This document shows, in pieces, positions 1-9,136 of a DNA stretch of 19,202 nt. A model generated the notes under the pieces. That model had not been told where the DNA came from. It was given only the letters and a program-made list of their open reading frames with translations, and made no database searches. The position numbers were made by a program, and so were the translations under genes. The DNA comes from Pleurotus ostreatus/Saccharomyces cerevisiae fusant. Taxonomy: Eukaryota; Opisthokonta. How positions within the stretch are numbered: position 1 is the first letter of the stretch; every line of letters begins with the position of its first letter. The stretch is from contig JAMQCK010000609.1 of NCBI GenBank assembly GCA_024196135.1, forward strand, positions 1-19,202, read 5' to 3'.

Positions 1-380
1 GGGCGAAAATTTTCGCCCGCGCTTTTTTCGCGTTTTTTCTCGTTTACCCCCTCCCCTCCTTACTTTTTGTACATATACATACATTTCATAGATATTCTAT
101 CTATTTTCTGCTTGTCTACGCGCGATGCGCGGCGTCGCGACGGCACGCGGCGCGCCCCCGACGCATGGGGCGGGGCGCGCGTGACGTGTCCGCGGGGTGA
201 CGCGCGTCACGCGAGCCGCCCGACGCGCGCGCGGCGCGCATCACGGCGTCGGTGCCCTATTAGGGCATCGCCCGGGGCCGGCGGCTGGCGCAGAGGGCGG
301 GCGATTTCGGCTTTTGCCGGGCCCGACGTGACCTCTCGTAGATTTCAAACCACTTTACGCGAGTTCTCGGATTAGTTTTG
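1..380. other. CpG-rich, palindrome-rich stretch without a supported gene
   Basis: The stretch opens with a perfect 18-nt palindrome (1-18, GGGCGAAAATTTTCGCCC), followed by T-tracts in a CG-rich background and an AT-rich segment (about 40-115). A strongly CpG-rich segment follows (about 118-330), with a perfect 14-nt palindrome at 197-210 (GTGACGCGCGTCAC) and a 7-bp inverted repeat around one base at 253-267 (TGCCCTA-T-TAGGGCA). A last inverted repeat (ATTAGTTT/AAACTAAT, 371-388) overlaps the stop codon of the truncated partner gene. The one forward reading frame through it is a low-complexity Arg/Ala/Pro product typical of GC-rich noncoding DNA. It replaces the place where the missing 3' half of the leftmost module should be, so it may be part of an inserted or rearranged repeat. 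The left end is outside the window. Confidence 0.5.
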
Positions 381-383
381 AAA

Positions 384-1359
384 CTAATTTACAGCATCAG
401 CTGCGCCGTTCAGAGCGTTCGCTAGCAGCCTGTCACCACGGGAGGACTCGTTGGAGTCGTCAGAGGAAGACAGATAGGGCGCAAGAGAGGAGCGGTGAGG
501 GAGTGCTGCCTGCGCGGAGGATCCAGGCTGAGAAGTAAATGCCAGCTGCTGCTTTCCCACTCCAGCGCGACGCTGGGCCGCGCGAATGGCCTCCTCCGTA
601 AATCGCTGGTGGGAATCTTGTTCCGTGTCACCATCGTCAGACGGCCCTTGAGCGGTCGCCGCAAGTGCGTTCACCGCTGCCTGCAGGTCATCTCGCTCGT
701 AAGGCTCGCGACGTAGCATGGCGCAGTTCACGGAAGTAGCAGGACCCGGCGAGACTGGAGGTACGGTGGGCGCGCTATTGACAGTGGAAATGGTCGGCAA
801 CGCACCTGGATATTCGTGGGACGGCGCGTTGGTGATGGATGGCCCTGGCGTAGGATGGGCGCCGGACGCGGAAGAAGGCGGGTAGACGATATGGGTGACT
901 GCGGGGCTGGTTTGAGCGTCTCCAACGTCGTTGTCGCCGCCCGCTTGGTGTACATCTTCTTCACCGTCGCCATGGCCCGCATACGCTTCTCTAGCTTGAG
1001 GCGACGTTGTGTGGGCTCCATGCCGCAAGATGTGATTCGTCTCCTCGAGCTCGTGCAGGACGCCGCCTACAAGGGATACCAGAGTGTGCGTGGTCTGCGC
1101 AATATAGTCGATGGCTGTGTTTGTGGCAATCGGGTCACGCGAGGAGCGGGGAAGGAGCATGTCCAACAAAGCTGTGCCTGCGCCACGTATGTGGCGCATA
1201 AGGTTGCCGCGGACGCCCCGTCTCCTGGTTGCAGGCGGCGTCGTGCGTAGATGCACCGTGGTCGATCGACCAGCCGGCACGGTGTTGGTTGTCTGTCGAG
1301 GGTTCACTGGATTTTGGAGAGGTTAGCAGGTACACGGGGTCACAAAAGGGATACGCACT
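384..1359 (-). CDS. Partner protein, copy M0, truncated at its C-terminal side
   Basis: Fourth paralogue of the array's - strand partner family, function unknown. The coding parts are A1359 and 1306-384 (307 aa); a 52-nt GTGCGT...CCAG intron (1307-1358, with a CTAAC branch-like site) divides the ATG between A and TG, as in the other copies. The N-terminus MNPRQTTNTVPAG matches the family pattern ending in PAG, followed by an Arg-rich patch with RHI and a helical segment (IATNTAIDYIAQTT). It ends inside the Ser-rich linker: its last residues align loosely with the M2 linker (YLSSSDDSNESS against YLSSPHSSEESS). The conserved C-terminal domain of about 257 residues is absent, against 550-769 aa in full copies. 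Exon 1 also contains an upstream ATG making the overlapping mini-frame ATGACATGA. It is probably a decaying copy, although its reading frame is still open. Confidence 0.65.
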
Positions 1360-1450
1360 GTCATACGAGGCGTGCGTGAGAGCGAACCACGATGCAGCAG
1401 AGAGTAAAAAGCCGTCCAAGACGTCGGTAAGATTTTTAGTGTCTGAGAGG

Positions 1451-1483
1451 TCGTGAAGGGCGCCAGGCCGTTCGTGAGTCCGT
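1451..1483 (-). promoter_or_regulatory. Conserved 5' leader block of M0 partner gene
   Basis: Copy of a leader block that is almost invariant in all four partner genes (contains GGCGCCAGGCCGTTCGTGAG on the + strand). This copy is 33 nt long, with one extra G compared with the 32-nt blocks of M1-M3. It lies between the TATA box and the split start codon, so it should be in the mature 5' untranslated region. Confidence 0.6.
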
Positions 1484-1522
1484 GAAAGTGCTGATCTGTG
1501 CCACTGGATGCAAGGCGCAGGG

Positions 1523-1598
1523 TTTATAAGCGCGATTACCCTCCTGCGAGATATTCTGGCCGACAATAAGGTCGAACAATAAGCATATGTCCTATTCT
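1523..1598 (-). promoter_or_regulatory. Partner-gene promoter of M0 (degenerate inverted repeat plus TATA)
   Basis: TATA element TTTATAAG (1523-1530, + strand spelling), a 32-nt gap, then ACAATAAG (1563-1570) and, after exactly 20 nt, CCTATTCT (1591-1598). Compared with M1-M3 the half-sites have decayed (ACAATAGC and GCTATTGT there), but every distance is unchanged. This supports common descent with the intact promoters and relaxed constraint on the truncated gene. Confidence 0.6.
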
Positions 1599-1986
1599 TC
1601 TCGTTCATATACCCAATTGTCCGAGTAAAAGTCGGTCATGCCGGTAGGAAGCACCTCTCGGCGGAGAGAACAAAGGCCCGGGTCACATATTCGGTCTTCC
1701 CGGGAAAGCTGCCGGATGCAAAAGTGAAAGTCAGAGATTGAGGCGTTGTTCTTGAAGGCGTATCTCATCATTCATCGGACCTAGAGGATTCAGTCAAAGG
1801 CGGCGTAGAAAGGCGGTCGTTCATAGTTTGTCTTCATTCGTCTCGGGTCTGAATCGTCACACCCCGGTCACGCCGCGGTTGAGTATTGCTCGCCTCGTGC
1901 GCAGCACAATCGAGACGGAGAGAGTTGACGTTCTGGCGCCAAGGATGGCTGCGCTGCTAACATCGCCAGTCGAGTGGGAGATGAAG
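1599..1986. other. Intergenic region upstream of M0 partner gene
   Basis: No supportable gene. Around 1677-1710 a segment (CCCGGGTCACATATTCGG) resembles the GG(A/G)GCCACATT(T/C)GC element found upstream of the other partner promoters, so it may be a diverged upstream activating region. Nothing else recognised. Confidence 0.4.
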
Positions 1987-2156
1987 TACAGATGAACCCC
2001 TCTTAACGCATACCCCTCGGTAACGGCTTCGAGCTATGGGGTATACGGGGTTTATGGGGTTTTACTGCCAAGTCGTCCGGAAATTTGCCCAAAAAGCTAT
2101 GAGGTTTGCGGGATCATGCGTTAGGAGAGGTATGACTTAAGAGGGGTTCATCTGTA
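1987..2156. mobile_element. Small non-autonomous inverted-repeat element (MITE-like)
   Basis: Perfect inverted ends: 1986-2006 (GTACAGATGAACCCCTC...) is the exact reverse complement of 2137-2157, that is 21 bp. Read as a 166-bp element (1989-2154) with ends CAGATGAACC...GGTTCATCTG flanked by TA on both sides, it fits a Tc1/mariner-type MITE with a TA target duplication. Because GTAC is itself a palindrome, the exact boundary is not certain. Subterminal arms also match imperfectly (CATACCCCTC against GAGAGGTATG). There is no open frame; the centre has three GGGG runs (2038-2064). It lies between the M0 partner promoter and the M1 F-box promoter. Confidence 0.75.
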
Positions 2157-2239
2157 CAAGATCGCTTCGCCTCGGCCATCTCCGGTTGGCACCGCGACGG
2201 GAACCATGAGCTCGTTCTAGACCCTTTCCTTTCTCGTTC

Positions 2240-2290
2240 ACAATTGCCATGTATGCAATGAATGGAGCTCCCACCCCAGTGTCGTATAAG
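2240..2290 (+). promoter_or_regulatory. F-box gene promoter, M1
   Basis: ACAAT core (2240-2244, in TTCACAATTGCCATGTA) exactly 45 nt upstream of the TATA element TATAAG (2285-2290). The same pair with the same 45-nt offset precedes the M2 and M3 F-box genes. The inferred leader downstream (about 2315-2377) has no ATG. Confidence 0.6.
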
Positions 2291-2434
2291 CGAGCGTGCC
2301 CTCGCCGAAGCGCTCTTGATCAACCATTATCAGCCCTACGCTCCTTCTGCCGACAGCAGCGGGAACTCTAATTGTAGGTGAGCTTTGCTCGCCCGTGAGA
2401 CGTCGACGAATTCGCTCTGACTACTTGTATAGTG

Positions 2435-4053
2435 ATGGGTACCAAGGGTAGGGTAGCTCAAGCACCGAGCGCACAGAGCATTGTACACGGAATGAATCTC
2501 GCTGGTAAGCCCCAGTCTTTGTAAGTGCCACAACTTGGCCGACTCTAAGATAGGTCGTTCATCATCCCATGAAACCGTCCTTCCAATCGCCCACAACGTC
2601 GCGGCGCGCATCGGTAAGATATACCCTTGAACTTCTTGTACTGAAGCTCACGATCTACAAGACATCAAACAAGGCGACCACGCCGCCTTCGCTCGCGCTG
2701 GACGCAAGATCCATGCCGCCGAAAAGCCGGAGAGCGCGTCTCTCCATTCTCTCGGTACGATCACCGCTTCGTCTGGCTGTATAGCTTGTACTGACCCCTT
2801 TTAAAGGGTCCTCAAGGATACGCCGGACGTCCCCGGGCCCTCGTGTCCAATCGCCCATCGATCGCCTTCCGAACGAGTTACTCTGCGCTATTTTCCTCCT
2901 CACTGGCGACCCGAGCCCCGTATCTGGCTTCCCTCGAGATTTCTATATGCACGACAACGGTCTGCGTCCGGGCGCAGTGCGATTGTACAGCAAAGCTGCA
3001 GTTCTCCTCGGTCGCGTCTGTTCGCGATGGATGCACGTGACACGTGGCTTTCCTGCGCTGTGGACTGTCGTCGACGTGACCTTCCCGGGGGCGAGAGCTA
3101 CCGCGATACTGAGACGCTGCCTAGAGTACTCATCCGGCCTTCCTCTCGTACTTTGGATCAGCAGGAGCGTGAATCCAAACGACAGTGATTATGGAGTCGA
3201 TCCTCGTTTCATGCGCCTCGTTGCTGCCAACGCCCACCGATGGGTCGAAATATCCATCCAATTAAGCGATGAGTGTCACGCTATAGAGCCCCTCGTCGTA
3301 TTGCAACCCGGCTCCTTCACTGCACTGAGGAGAGCCCGCATAGAGTTCTGGCGGACCAATGTAACCGACGACAGCTTGGACACATTACTCTGGAGGTCTT
3401 TCTATACGTCCCCAAATCTGGTTGCTCTGGATTGGAACCGGACTCAATACCTTCAGTATAGTCTTTTATCCGCCCCCTTGCAGCAACTGACCGAGCTCGG
3501 CATATATTGCTCTGAGCCGGCAATGCTCCTCCCCATCTTCATCAATTGCACCGCCCTTGAGGTTCTTGTCCTCCATATCAATTGGCCGTGGGGACCCGAG
3601 GAGGAGGACGGAACCATCCCTCTTCCGTCGCTAGTGTGCCTTCCGCGTCTGCGGGCACTGGCATTGCATGGATCTTACGACTGGAGGCCGCTCTTTTCTG
3701 CATTGGAAGTCCCTTCGCTCGACCGTCTCGACTTGTCCCATATGGACATCGAGCACGTTGACATAGAGAGCATGCTTCGCCGGTCGTCTGCCCGCTTGAT
3801 GATGCTTACTATTCATTGGCCTGGCATGGATCAAGGCGGTAATATTGTCGCACTTCTAAACAGCAGGGCGATGCGCAGTCTTCAGATCGTGCGGTATGAA
3901 TGTGCTTTTTCAGGGCGATCCCAGTACGGATGGGAAGATTCGTTCGACTTACGTCCATTCGTTCCATCACATATTTACTATACCACGAAATACGCAGAGG
4001 CGGAAACGTACTACGCAACAATATGCACCTCGACAGACTCCTCAGTAGCGTAG
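2435..4053 (+). CDS. F-box / leucine-rich-repeat-like protein, M1
   Basis: Predicted SCF ubiquitin-ligase substrate adaptor. Coding exons 2435-2504, 2554-2613, 2647-2754 and 2807-4053 give 494 aa in a consistent phase. A 5'-untranslated intron (2378-2432) ends two bases before the ATG. The first exon is 70 nt as in M2 and M3, which supports the start. Residues 1-95 form a conserved N-terminal region (RAGRKI motif). An F-box follows at about 97-150 (IDRLPNELLCAIFLLTGD, then LLGRVCSRWMHVTRGFPALW). The remaining about 340 residues have irregular leucine-rich periodicity (LTELGIYC, LDRLDLSHMDI) and end with the family motif GWEDSFDLRPFVP. The 33-nt intron 2614-2646 is absent from M2 and M3; without it a TGA interrupts the frame, so the gene either has a very short intron or is damaged. 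Recruitment of SKP1 is inferred from the family. Confidence 0.8.
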
Positions 4054-4098
4054 ACAGTATTACATTTGTATCAATCCCACAATGACCGTATACACGCA

Positions 4099-6460
4099 TC
4101 AGTCTAGCTGCATAGCCCACGTCGGATGCGCCTCGACGATGGGTCGAAGCTTTTCAAGCCCGCGTGTATCAGTGAGCGTGAAATGCACAACAGCGTCGCG
4201 GGGAACACGCTTCAGCATACGCTCGCAGGGGAACGCGGACGTCACGCGCATGACAAGGGTGTGTTTTTTGCTCGCGGCAGGGCGAGCGCGGGAGCTGTGC
4301 GTTAGGCTTGACATGCAGTCTGACTGAAGGGGATCGATGGGCCCCGCCGCCAGGAAAGTCAGTTGGCACTGCTTCATAATCGTCATCATATCCATCTCGG
4401 AGATGTGGAAGAGAGCTTCAAGGACGCACAACTCCTCGATCGGGAACGCAAGAAGTCGTGCCGCTGAAGCCATGCCTTCAACCCGGACATGGTGAAGATG
4501 AGAAAAGTCCATAGCAATCGAGCTCCGAGCTTGCTCTTCCGCCTGAGTGGCTTGCCCGTCGTCGGTTGCCTTGTATAAGATGACTGCCGTGTTGAAGGTT
4601 CGCAGATAAGAGCGCAGCGCGATGAGAATAGTATCCAGCGCGTCTTGATCATCATATTGACCTCCAGAAACCCGAACCTGATAAAGCTCCACATAGAGCT
4701 GCGTGAGATCATGCTGACGCGCTTCGCAGATATAGAGGAGCCTCTGCAGCCCTTCATCGAAGGGCTCGGACGGGACGGGAAGCTGTGACTTCTTGCCAAC
4801 GGAGATCAGTAGCCTGCGTCCAAGGAAGACCCCGTCTTTCACTACGAAGTCGCGGTAGTGGATGTACGTCAAGTCGGAGCGTTCTTCGCTGACGTCGCGA
4901 GCAGCACGAGCAGGATCCTCGTCCGCGACATCGCTAGAGTGCTCCAAACTGTCGTCCGGGGAAGTCTCCTCTTGAGCCGGCGAAGATGCTTGAGGAGCTT
5001 CTCCGTGCGAGGCTGGCGCGGCGTCAGAAGCGATGCTCTGCTGCTGCCCCTCTTCGAAGCCCTGGTCAGCGACCCGACGTGGCGGGTCGGACATCATGGC
5101 AGCCAACTCCCGCCTCGCAGTCTCCTCGTCATAACGCCTCGTCTCCGTCTCAGCCGCAGGACTGTAGTGAAGTAAAGCAGAGCTTGCCGAATGAATGGAG
5201 CTCGTCTCGAGCGAGGGGAAGGCGAGCGGGTCACCGGTCGTCTGCGCAGCATCCGCGTTTCCGGAGGACGACGCGGCAGCGCTGGACTGCGCCGGCGCGA
5301 CACCAGGACCTTGCTGGTCGAGAGCGGGTAGCGGTATCGTGCGACTCAGAGGCGCGTACAAGGCCGGATGTAACGAGTCGGGAGAGGGCGCCAACTGAGG
5401 ATATAGGTCGTCCTTCGGGGAATCAGCAGCGAGTTGAAACTTAACGTTCGTCTGGTAAGCTTCCGGATGGGCAAGTATATCGTTGAGAGTGGCGCGGTCG
5501 TGAGCAGATAGAATGAGCTCGGGGTCTTCTTCGCCGGAGGTAGCGCCGGGAGCATTGCTAGAGTCGCCAATGCCGTGGTGCTCTTGAGAAGAGCTCGCCT
5601 GAGGAGCGTTGTCCTCCTGCGGCGCCGCGATCGCCTGCTGCTCGCGCGAGGTAGCCTCTCTAGCGTCCTCCCGCTGCCCGTCTCCGGCGAACTCATGAGC
5701 TTGGGATGGATTGCCCAAGGGCGCATGGGAAGGGCCGGCGCCGCTTTCTGCGAGCTCACGCGAAGCGCGCTCTCCCTGCGAGCGTCGTCCAGACTCGGCG
5801 GCTTGCGTCGTCTCGGCGCCTCCACTCGTGTCATATTCACGCGAGGCACGCGGGCTCCTAGGATCGTTAGATGGACGTATCTCATGCGAGGGCGACACAG
5901 GCCTGGGCAGGCGGACAGGCAGGCGGGAGGGTTGACCGACCAGGTCGGGGTTCGGAAAGTTCAGCATATCATCGTTCGGGTTTGAAGCTTCTTGGGTCGT
6001 GAGAGATGCGTATGACTGGTGGTCGTCGACTTCGGGTGGGTCTGGTGCGATCCCGGGTGGGAATCTACCAGGACCGCCGCTGTGGCCCGCGAGACCCAGT
6101 GCAGCTTGAGCGATGGCATCCGCAATCCTGTTGAAACCTTGCTCTGTGGTCTCGCGATGCCGCTCGATCGCATCTAGGATGTCGTCCGTACGCCCGGGAT
6201 GTGCAGTAGCGTGCGCGTGATTGTCGTTCGTGGTGATGGAAGTGTGAGATGGGTGAGAACGCCGAAACAGTGTCGAGCGGAGAGCGTGAATGTGGCGTGC
6301 GATGGAGCGACGAATGCGCTGTCTCCGTGTTGCGTGCGGCGTTGTGGAAGAGTGCTCAGAGGGAGCCGGACCAGCCGGTGGATCATTCGTCGTATCGTGT
6401 GGGTCCACTAGAAATGTAGAGGATCAGCAGAAATATGTGGTTACGGGAAGGACACGCACT
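4099..6460 (-). CDS. Partner protein, M1 (769 aa), split start codon
   Basis: Function not recognised. Coding parts are A6460 and 6407-4099; the 52-nt intron 6408-6459 (GTGCGT...TCTAG) separates A from TG. The next in-frame Met is only residue 148, so the conserved N-terminus needs this splice or a non-AUG start. Domains: residues 1-13 end in PPAG as in the paralogues; about 27-55 Arg-rich (RRQRIRRSIARHI); about 70-100 amphipathic helix (DDILDAIERHRETTEQGF); PPGIAPDPPEV near 117-127; a long Ser/Pro/Glu/Gln linker, probably disordered, to about 512; then a conserved domain at 513-769 (RRLLISVGKKSQL, EARQHDLTQL, LHHVRVEG, FLAAGP, CERMLKRVPRDAV) with leucine-rich features. No signal peptide or membrane segment is evident. 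It converges on the M1 F-box gene with 45 bp between stop codons. It could be a recognition partner of the F-box protein; this is inference. Confidence 0.75.
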
Positions 6461-6548
6461 GTTGTACAAGGCGTGCTCGATAGCAAAGCAAGACGTGACA
6501 AGGAGTAAAGCGTTCAAGACGTCGATGAAGTCGTGAGCGTGTGTAAGA

Positions 6549-6580
6549 TCGTGAAGGCACCAGGCCGTTCGTGAGTCCGT
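6549..6580 (-). promoter_or_regulatory. Conserved 32-nt 5' leader block of M1 partner gene
   Basis: Differs from the M2 and M3 blocks at a single base (GGCACC for GGCGCC). It lies 89 nt upstream of the split-codon A (6460) and 41 nt downstream of the TATA box in transcript direction. There is no ATG between TATA and 6460. In one frame the block plus the next about 30 nt would read TDSRTAWCLHDLTHAHDF, similar to the matching frames of M2 and M3. Confidence 0.6.
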
Positions 6581-6620
6581 AAAAGATGCGTGTTGGTGCT
6601 GCCAGAAGGAAGGTGAGGAG

Positions 6621-6696
6621 CTTATAAGCGCGAAGTTGCCCGGGCGAGCGCTTCCGGCGTACAATAGCGTAGAACAAAAAGCGGCGCTGCTATTGT
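6621..6696 (-). promoter_or_regulatory. Partner-gene promoter, M1
   Basis: CTTATAAG (6621-6628), 32-nt gap, ACAATAGC (6661-6668), 20-nt spacer containing AACAAAA, GCTATTGT (6689-6696). The half-sites form a perfect 8-bp inverted repeat. All distances equal those of M2 and M3, although the surrounding sequence has diverged. Confidence 0.75.
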
Positions 6697-7290
6697 ACCT
6701 CCGCACCAGCGGCTGCGGGATGGCGGTTGTCGAGTTGCTCGCTGCGCCGAATACAACGCCATCCCCGGGGCCACATTCGCGTGTCGCCAGCTTCCGTGAG
6801 AAAGCATACTCGAGACAAATGGCGGTCGGCTGCGGCTGAGAGAAGATAGCAAGTGTTCGGGTGTGTATGTGGCGTCGGTAATTGTGTGGCGGTTCTTTGG
6901 GAAAGTGGCGAGGACAACAAGCGAGGCAGAAGCACTCATATTTCTCACCAAAGAGAAACCTGGCTGAGCGGTCCGAGGCCGCCTTCGATAAGAATTCAGA
7001 ACTCCCAAGATACATGGCGGATGCGCATGCTTGAGCATTCCGGTTGCCAGTGGCCCTCGCGCTATAGCGCAGGCGGGGTCGCGGGCATGAGAAGCTGTGG
7101 AAAGGGTAAAAGCTGTTTAATGGCTGACCCGGGTACGGACAGTTGATACGAAGGAAGGACAGCCATCTGGGTTCAAATTCGAGATCATGGTCGTCGACAG
7201 CAAGTTGGAGGAGCGGCAATCACCGGCTTGGCCAATACTATCACGTGCCATCAAGACGCGGCCCGGTCTCAACTCCTTCCCTTCTTGTCC
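6697..7290. other. Intermodule region M1-M2
   Basis: No supportable gene; the - strand open frame through it is uninterrupted but overlaps promoter, leader and intron of the partner gene and has no conserved counterpart. A GGGGCCACATTCGCGTGTCGCC segment (about 6767-6788) matches a GGAGCCACATTTGCTTGTC segment in M2 and M3 and may be an upstream activating element. From about 7240 (CACGTGCCATCAAGACGCGG) the sequence becomes similar to the M3 F-box upstream region. Confidence 0.45.
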
Positions 7291-7341
7291 ACAATCGCCA
7301 TGTACGCGATGAATGGACTTCCCACTCCGGCATCGTATATA
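7291..7341 (+). promoter_or_regulatory. F-box gene promoter, M2
   Basis: ACAAT core at 7291-7295 and TATATA at 7336-7341, offset 45 nt as in M1 and M3. An upstream stretch (GGTCTCAACTCCTTCCC, about 7265-7281) is also nearly shared with M3. The ATG at 7345 is too close to TATA to be in the transcript. A leader from about 7370 to 7435 would be ATG-free. Confidence 0.6.
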
Positions 7342-7492
7342 CCAATGCGCCCTCCCAACCAAGGAATGCTTACTTGACACCCCCCTCTTTACTTGCCACC
7401 TCGCTGAGACCGTTACGTGCGCTGGATCGCCATAGGTAAGTCAGACGTGTCCGCGAGCATTTGGCCGAGCTCTCTGACCAGACCATGCAGGG

Positions 7493-9099
7493 ATGTACCC
7501 CAAGAAACAGGTCATGTATGCACCAGACGCGCAGGATGTCTGTGACGGGGTGAACTACGCGGGTAAGGCTCTTACGCAGCGCCATCGCTAGGCTTACCAA
7601 CAGCAGCACAGAGCGTCCCTCACCACGTACTTATATACCTGCGTGTACGGACGTAGCCACATCGCACGAAGGTGAGGACTCCCCCTTCTTCCGCATTGAT
7701 ATTCACGACCTCCTAAAAGGATCCGACTCGACTGTCCGCGAGAAGCACGGCCTCACTCGCGCTGGACGCAAAATCGACGCTGTCAACGGGCGTAAAAACG
7801 CGCCTCTCCGTTCTTCTCGTACGTTCAGGTTTCTCCCACGCGTACTCTCGAGCTTTAAGTCTTTCTCTAGAGTTCGTAGCAACGCCCAAGACGTCGATTG
7901 ATAAGCAGACTTACATCGACCGCCTCCCGAATGAGATACTCTGTGCAATATTTCTCATCTGCGGCGACCCTAGTCCTGCCTCCATATTCCCGCGCGATTA
8001 TGATATGCACACATACGACATGGAGGCGCACCGAGTCAAACCATACAGCAAATCAGTCGCCCTCCTTGGCCGTGTTTGCGCGCACTGGTACGCCGTCACA
8101 CGTGGTTCCCCCACGTTGTGGACTGTGGTGGACGTCGCTTATCCGACGAGGGAAGCCACAAGCGTATTGAAGCTCTGCCTGAAACACTCCGCCGGCCTTC
8201 CTCTGTCACTGTGGATCAGTAATAGCTTGAGACCAGACGCTCGGGCGAAGGGAGTCGACCCACATTTCATGGCTCTCGTTGCGGCAAACGCTTCTCGATG
8301 GACCGAGTTGTCCATCGAGCTACGCGACGAAGTCTTCGTCTTGCAAACTCTGACGACTCTTCCATCGGGCGCTTTCAGCTCCCTACGTAGGGCTCGCATC
8401 AAATTCTACGAGCGCAAGACGCAGGAGAGTAACGCGGATACGCTTCTGCTGAAGCAATTCTTCACATCCCCCTCCCTTGATTGTGTGGATCTGACTCGGA
8501 CGGGATACATCGAGACTGGGCTCGCCTTCGCCCCCCTCCATCAGCTCACCAGTCTCGGGATGCACCGCGCGAAGCCGGACATGGTGTCCACAGTCCTTAG
8601 AAATTGCACTAGCCTCGAGCTCCTGTACATCCGGATCGAACCCTTCGCGTTCGGCAGGGCGGGAAACGTACCCCTTTCCATCCCGTTCCCGAGCTGTCTA
8701 CCGCGTCTGCGAGTCCTCTTCTTGTGCGGGCCCATTGACTGGACCCCACTTTGGACCTCGCTGACCGTGCCCGCTCTCGATCGCCTCGACATTTCTCATA
8801 CAGATATCCCCCATACCCAGATAGAACGCATGCTTGTGCGATCTTCCTCGCGCATGAGAATGCTTGCTATCAACTGCCCCGAGTTGGGTCAGACAGATGG
8901 TGCTCTCGCCTTGATTCGCAGTACGACACTAAGAGGGCTCCGAATCTTGCGTTATAACATTTCTTACCCGGGCGCATCTATGTTGGGATGGGAAGACACA
9001 TTCGATATACGTCCATTCATTCCACCTCAAGTAGTATTCGCCGCGGATGCGGTTGAGGCTGAACAATTGTACATAAAACTGTGCAAGGGTGCACTATAA
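7493..9099 (+). CDS. F-box / leucine-rich-repeat-like protein, M2
   Basis: Second array copy of the F-box adaptor, 501 aa from exons 7493-7562, 7612-7818 and 7871-9099; all phases agree. The 5'-untranslated intron 7436-7490 ends GCAG just before GGATG, with CTGAC as likely branch site, and removes an upstream ATG at 7485. N-terminal region 1-107 carries EKHGLTRAGRKI. The F-box spans about 108-160 (IDRLPNEILCAIFLICGD, LLGRVCAHWYAVTRGSPTLW), and the leucine-rich-like remainder contains LDRLDISHTDIPH and ends with GWEDTFDIRPFIP before the C-terminal 36 residues. Its F-box and C-terminal half are the most divergent of the three copies, whereas its first exons and promoter are close to M3. It lies 37 bp from the stop of its convergent partner. 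Target unknown; the recognition role of the C-terminal half is inferred. Confidence 0.85.
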
Positions 9100-9136
9100 A
9101 TTACAGTACCTCATAATACATATCGTTCTCTCGTAA

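Noticed and set aside
67..375. A 102-codon + strand frame in the left CpG-rich stretch
   Set aside because: It is an Arg/Ala/Pro-rich product of CG repeats with no recognisable motif, in DNA full of palindromes.
1135..1608. A 157-codon - strand frame over the M0 promoter and exon 2 start
   Set aside because: It is a different frame from the conserved partner N-terminus in exon 2 and includes TATA and intron sequence; the spliced model matches three paralogues.
2038..2064. Possible G-quadruplex in the inverted-repeat element
   Set aside because: Only three GGGG runs are present in the central segment; a fourth run would have to come from the distant terminal repeat.
6383..7219. A 278-codon - strand frame reaching through the M1 partner promoter and leader
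   Set aside because: It contains the conserved TATA box, inverted repeat and leader intron, and corresponding frames in M2 and M3 are closed by stops. Only the short leader block shows conservation.
7485..7553. A 22-codon upstream frame starting ATGCAGGGATGT, seen in M2 and at 12647 in M3
   Set aside because: The likely branch site CTGAC is too close to the CCAG before this ATG, so the acceptor should be the GCAG after it. The ATG is then spliced out. Its conservation follows from overlap with the coding start. It is still mentioned as a testable point on splicing.
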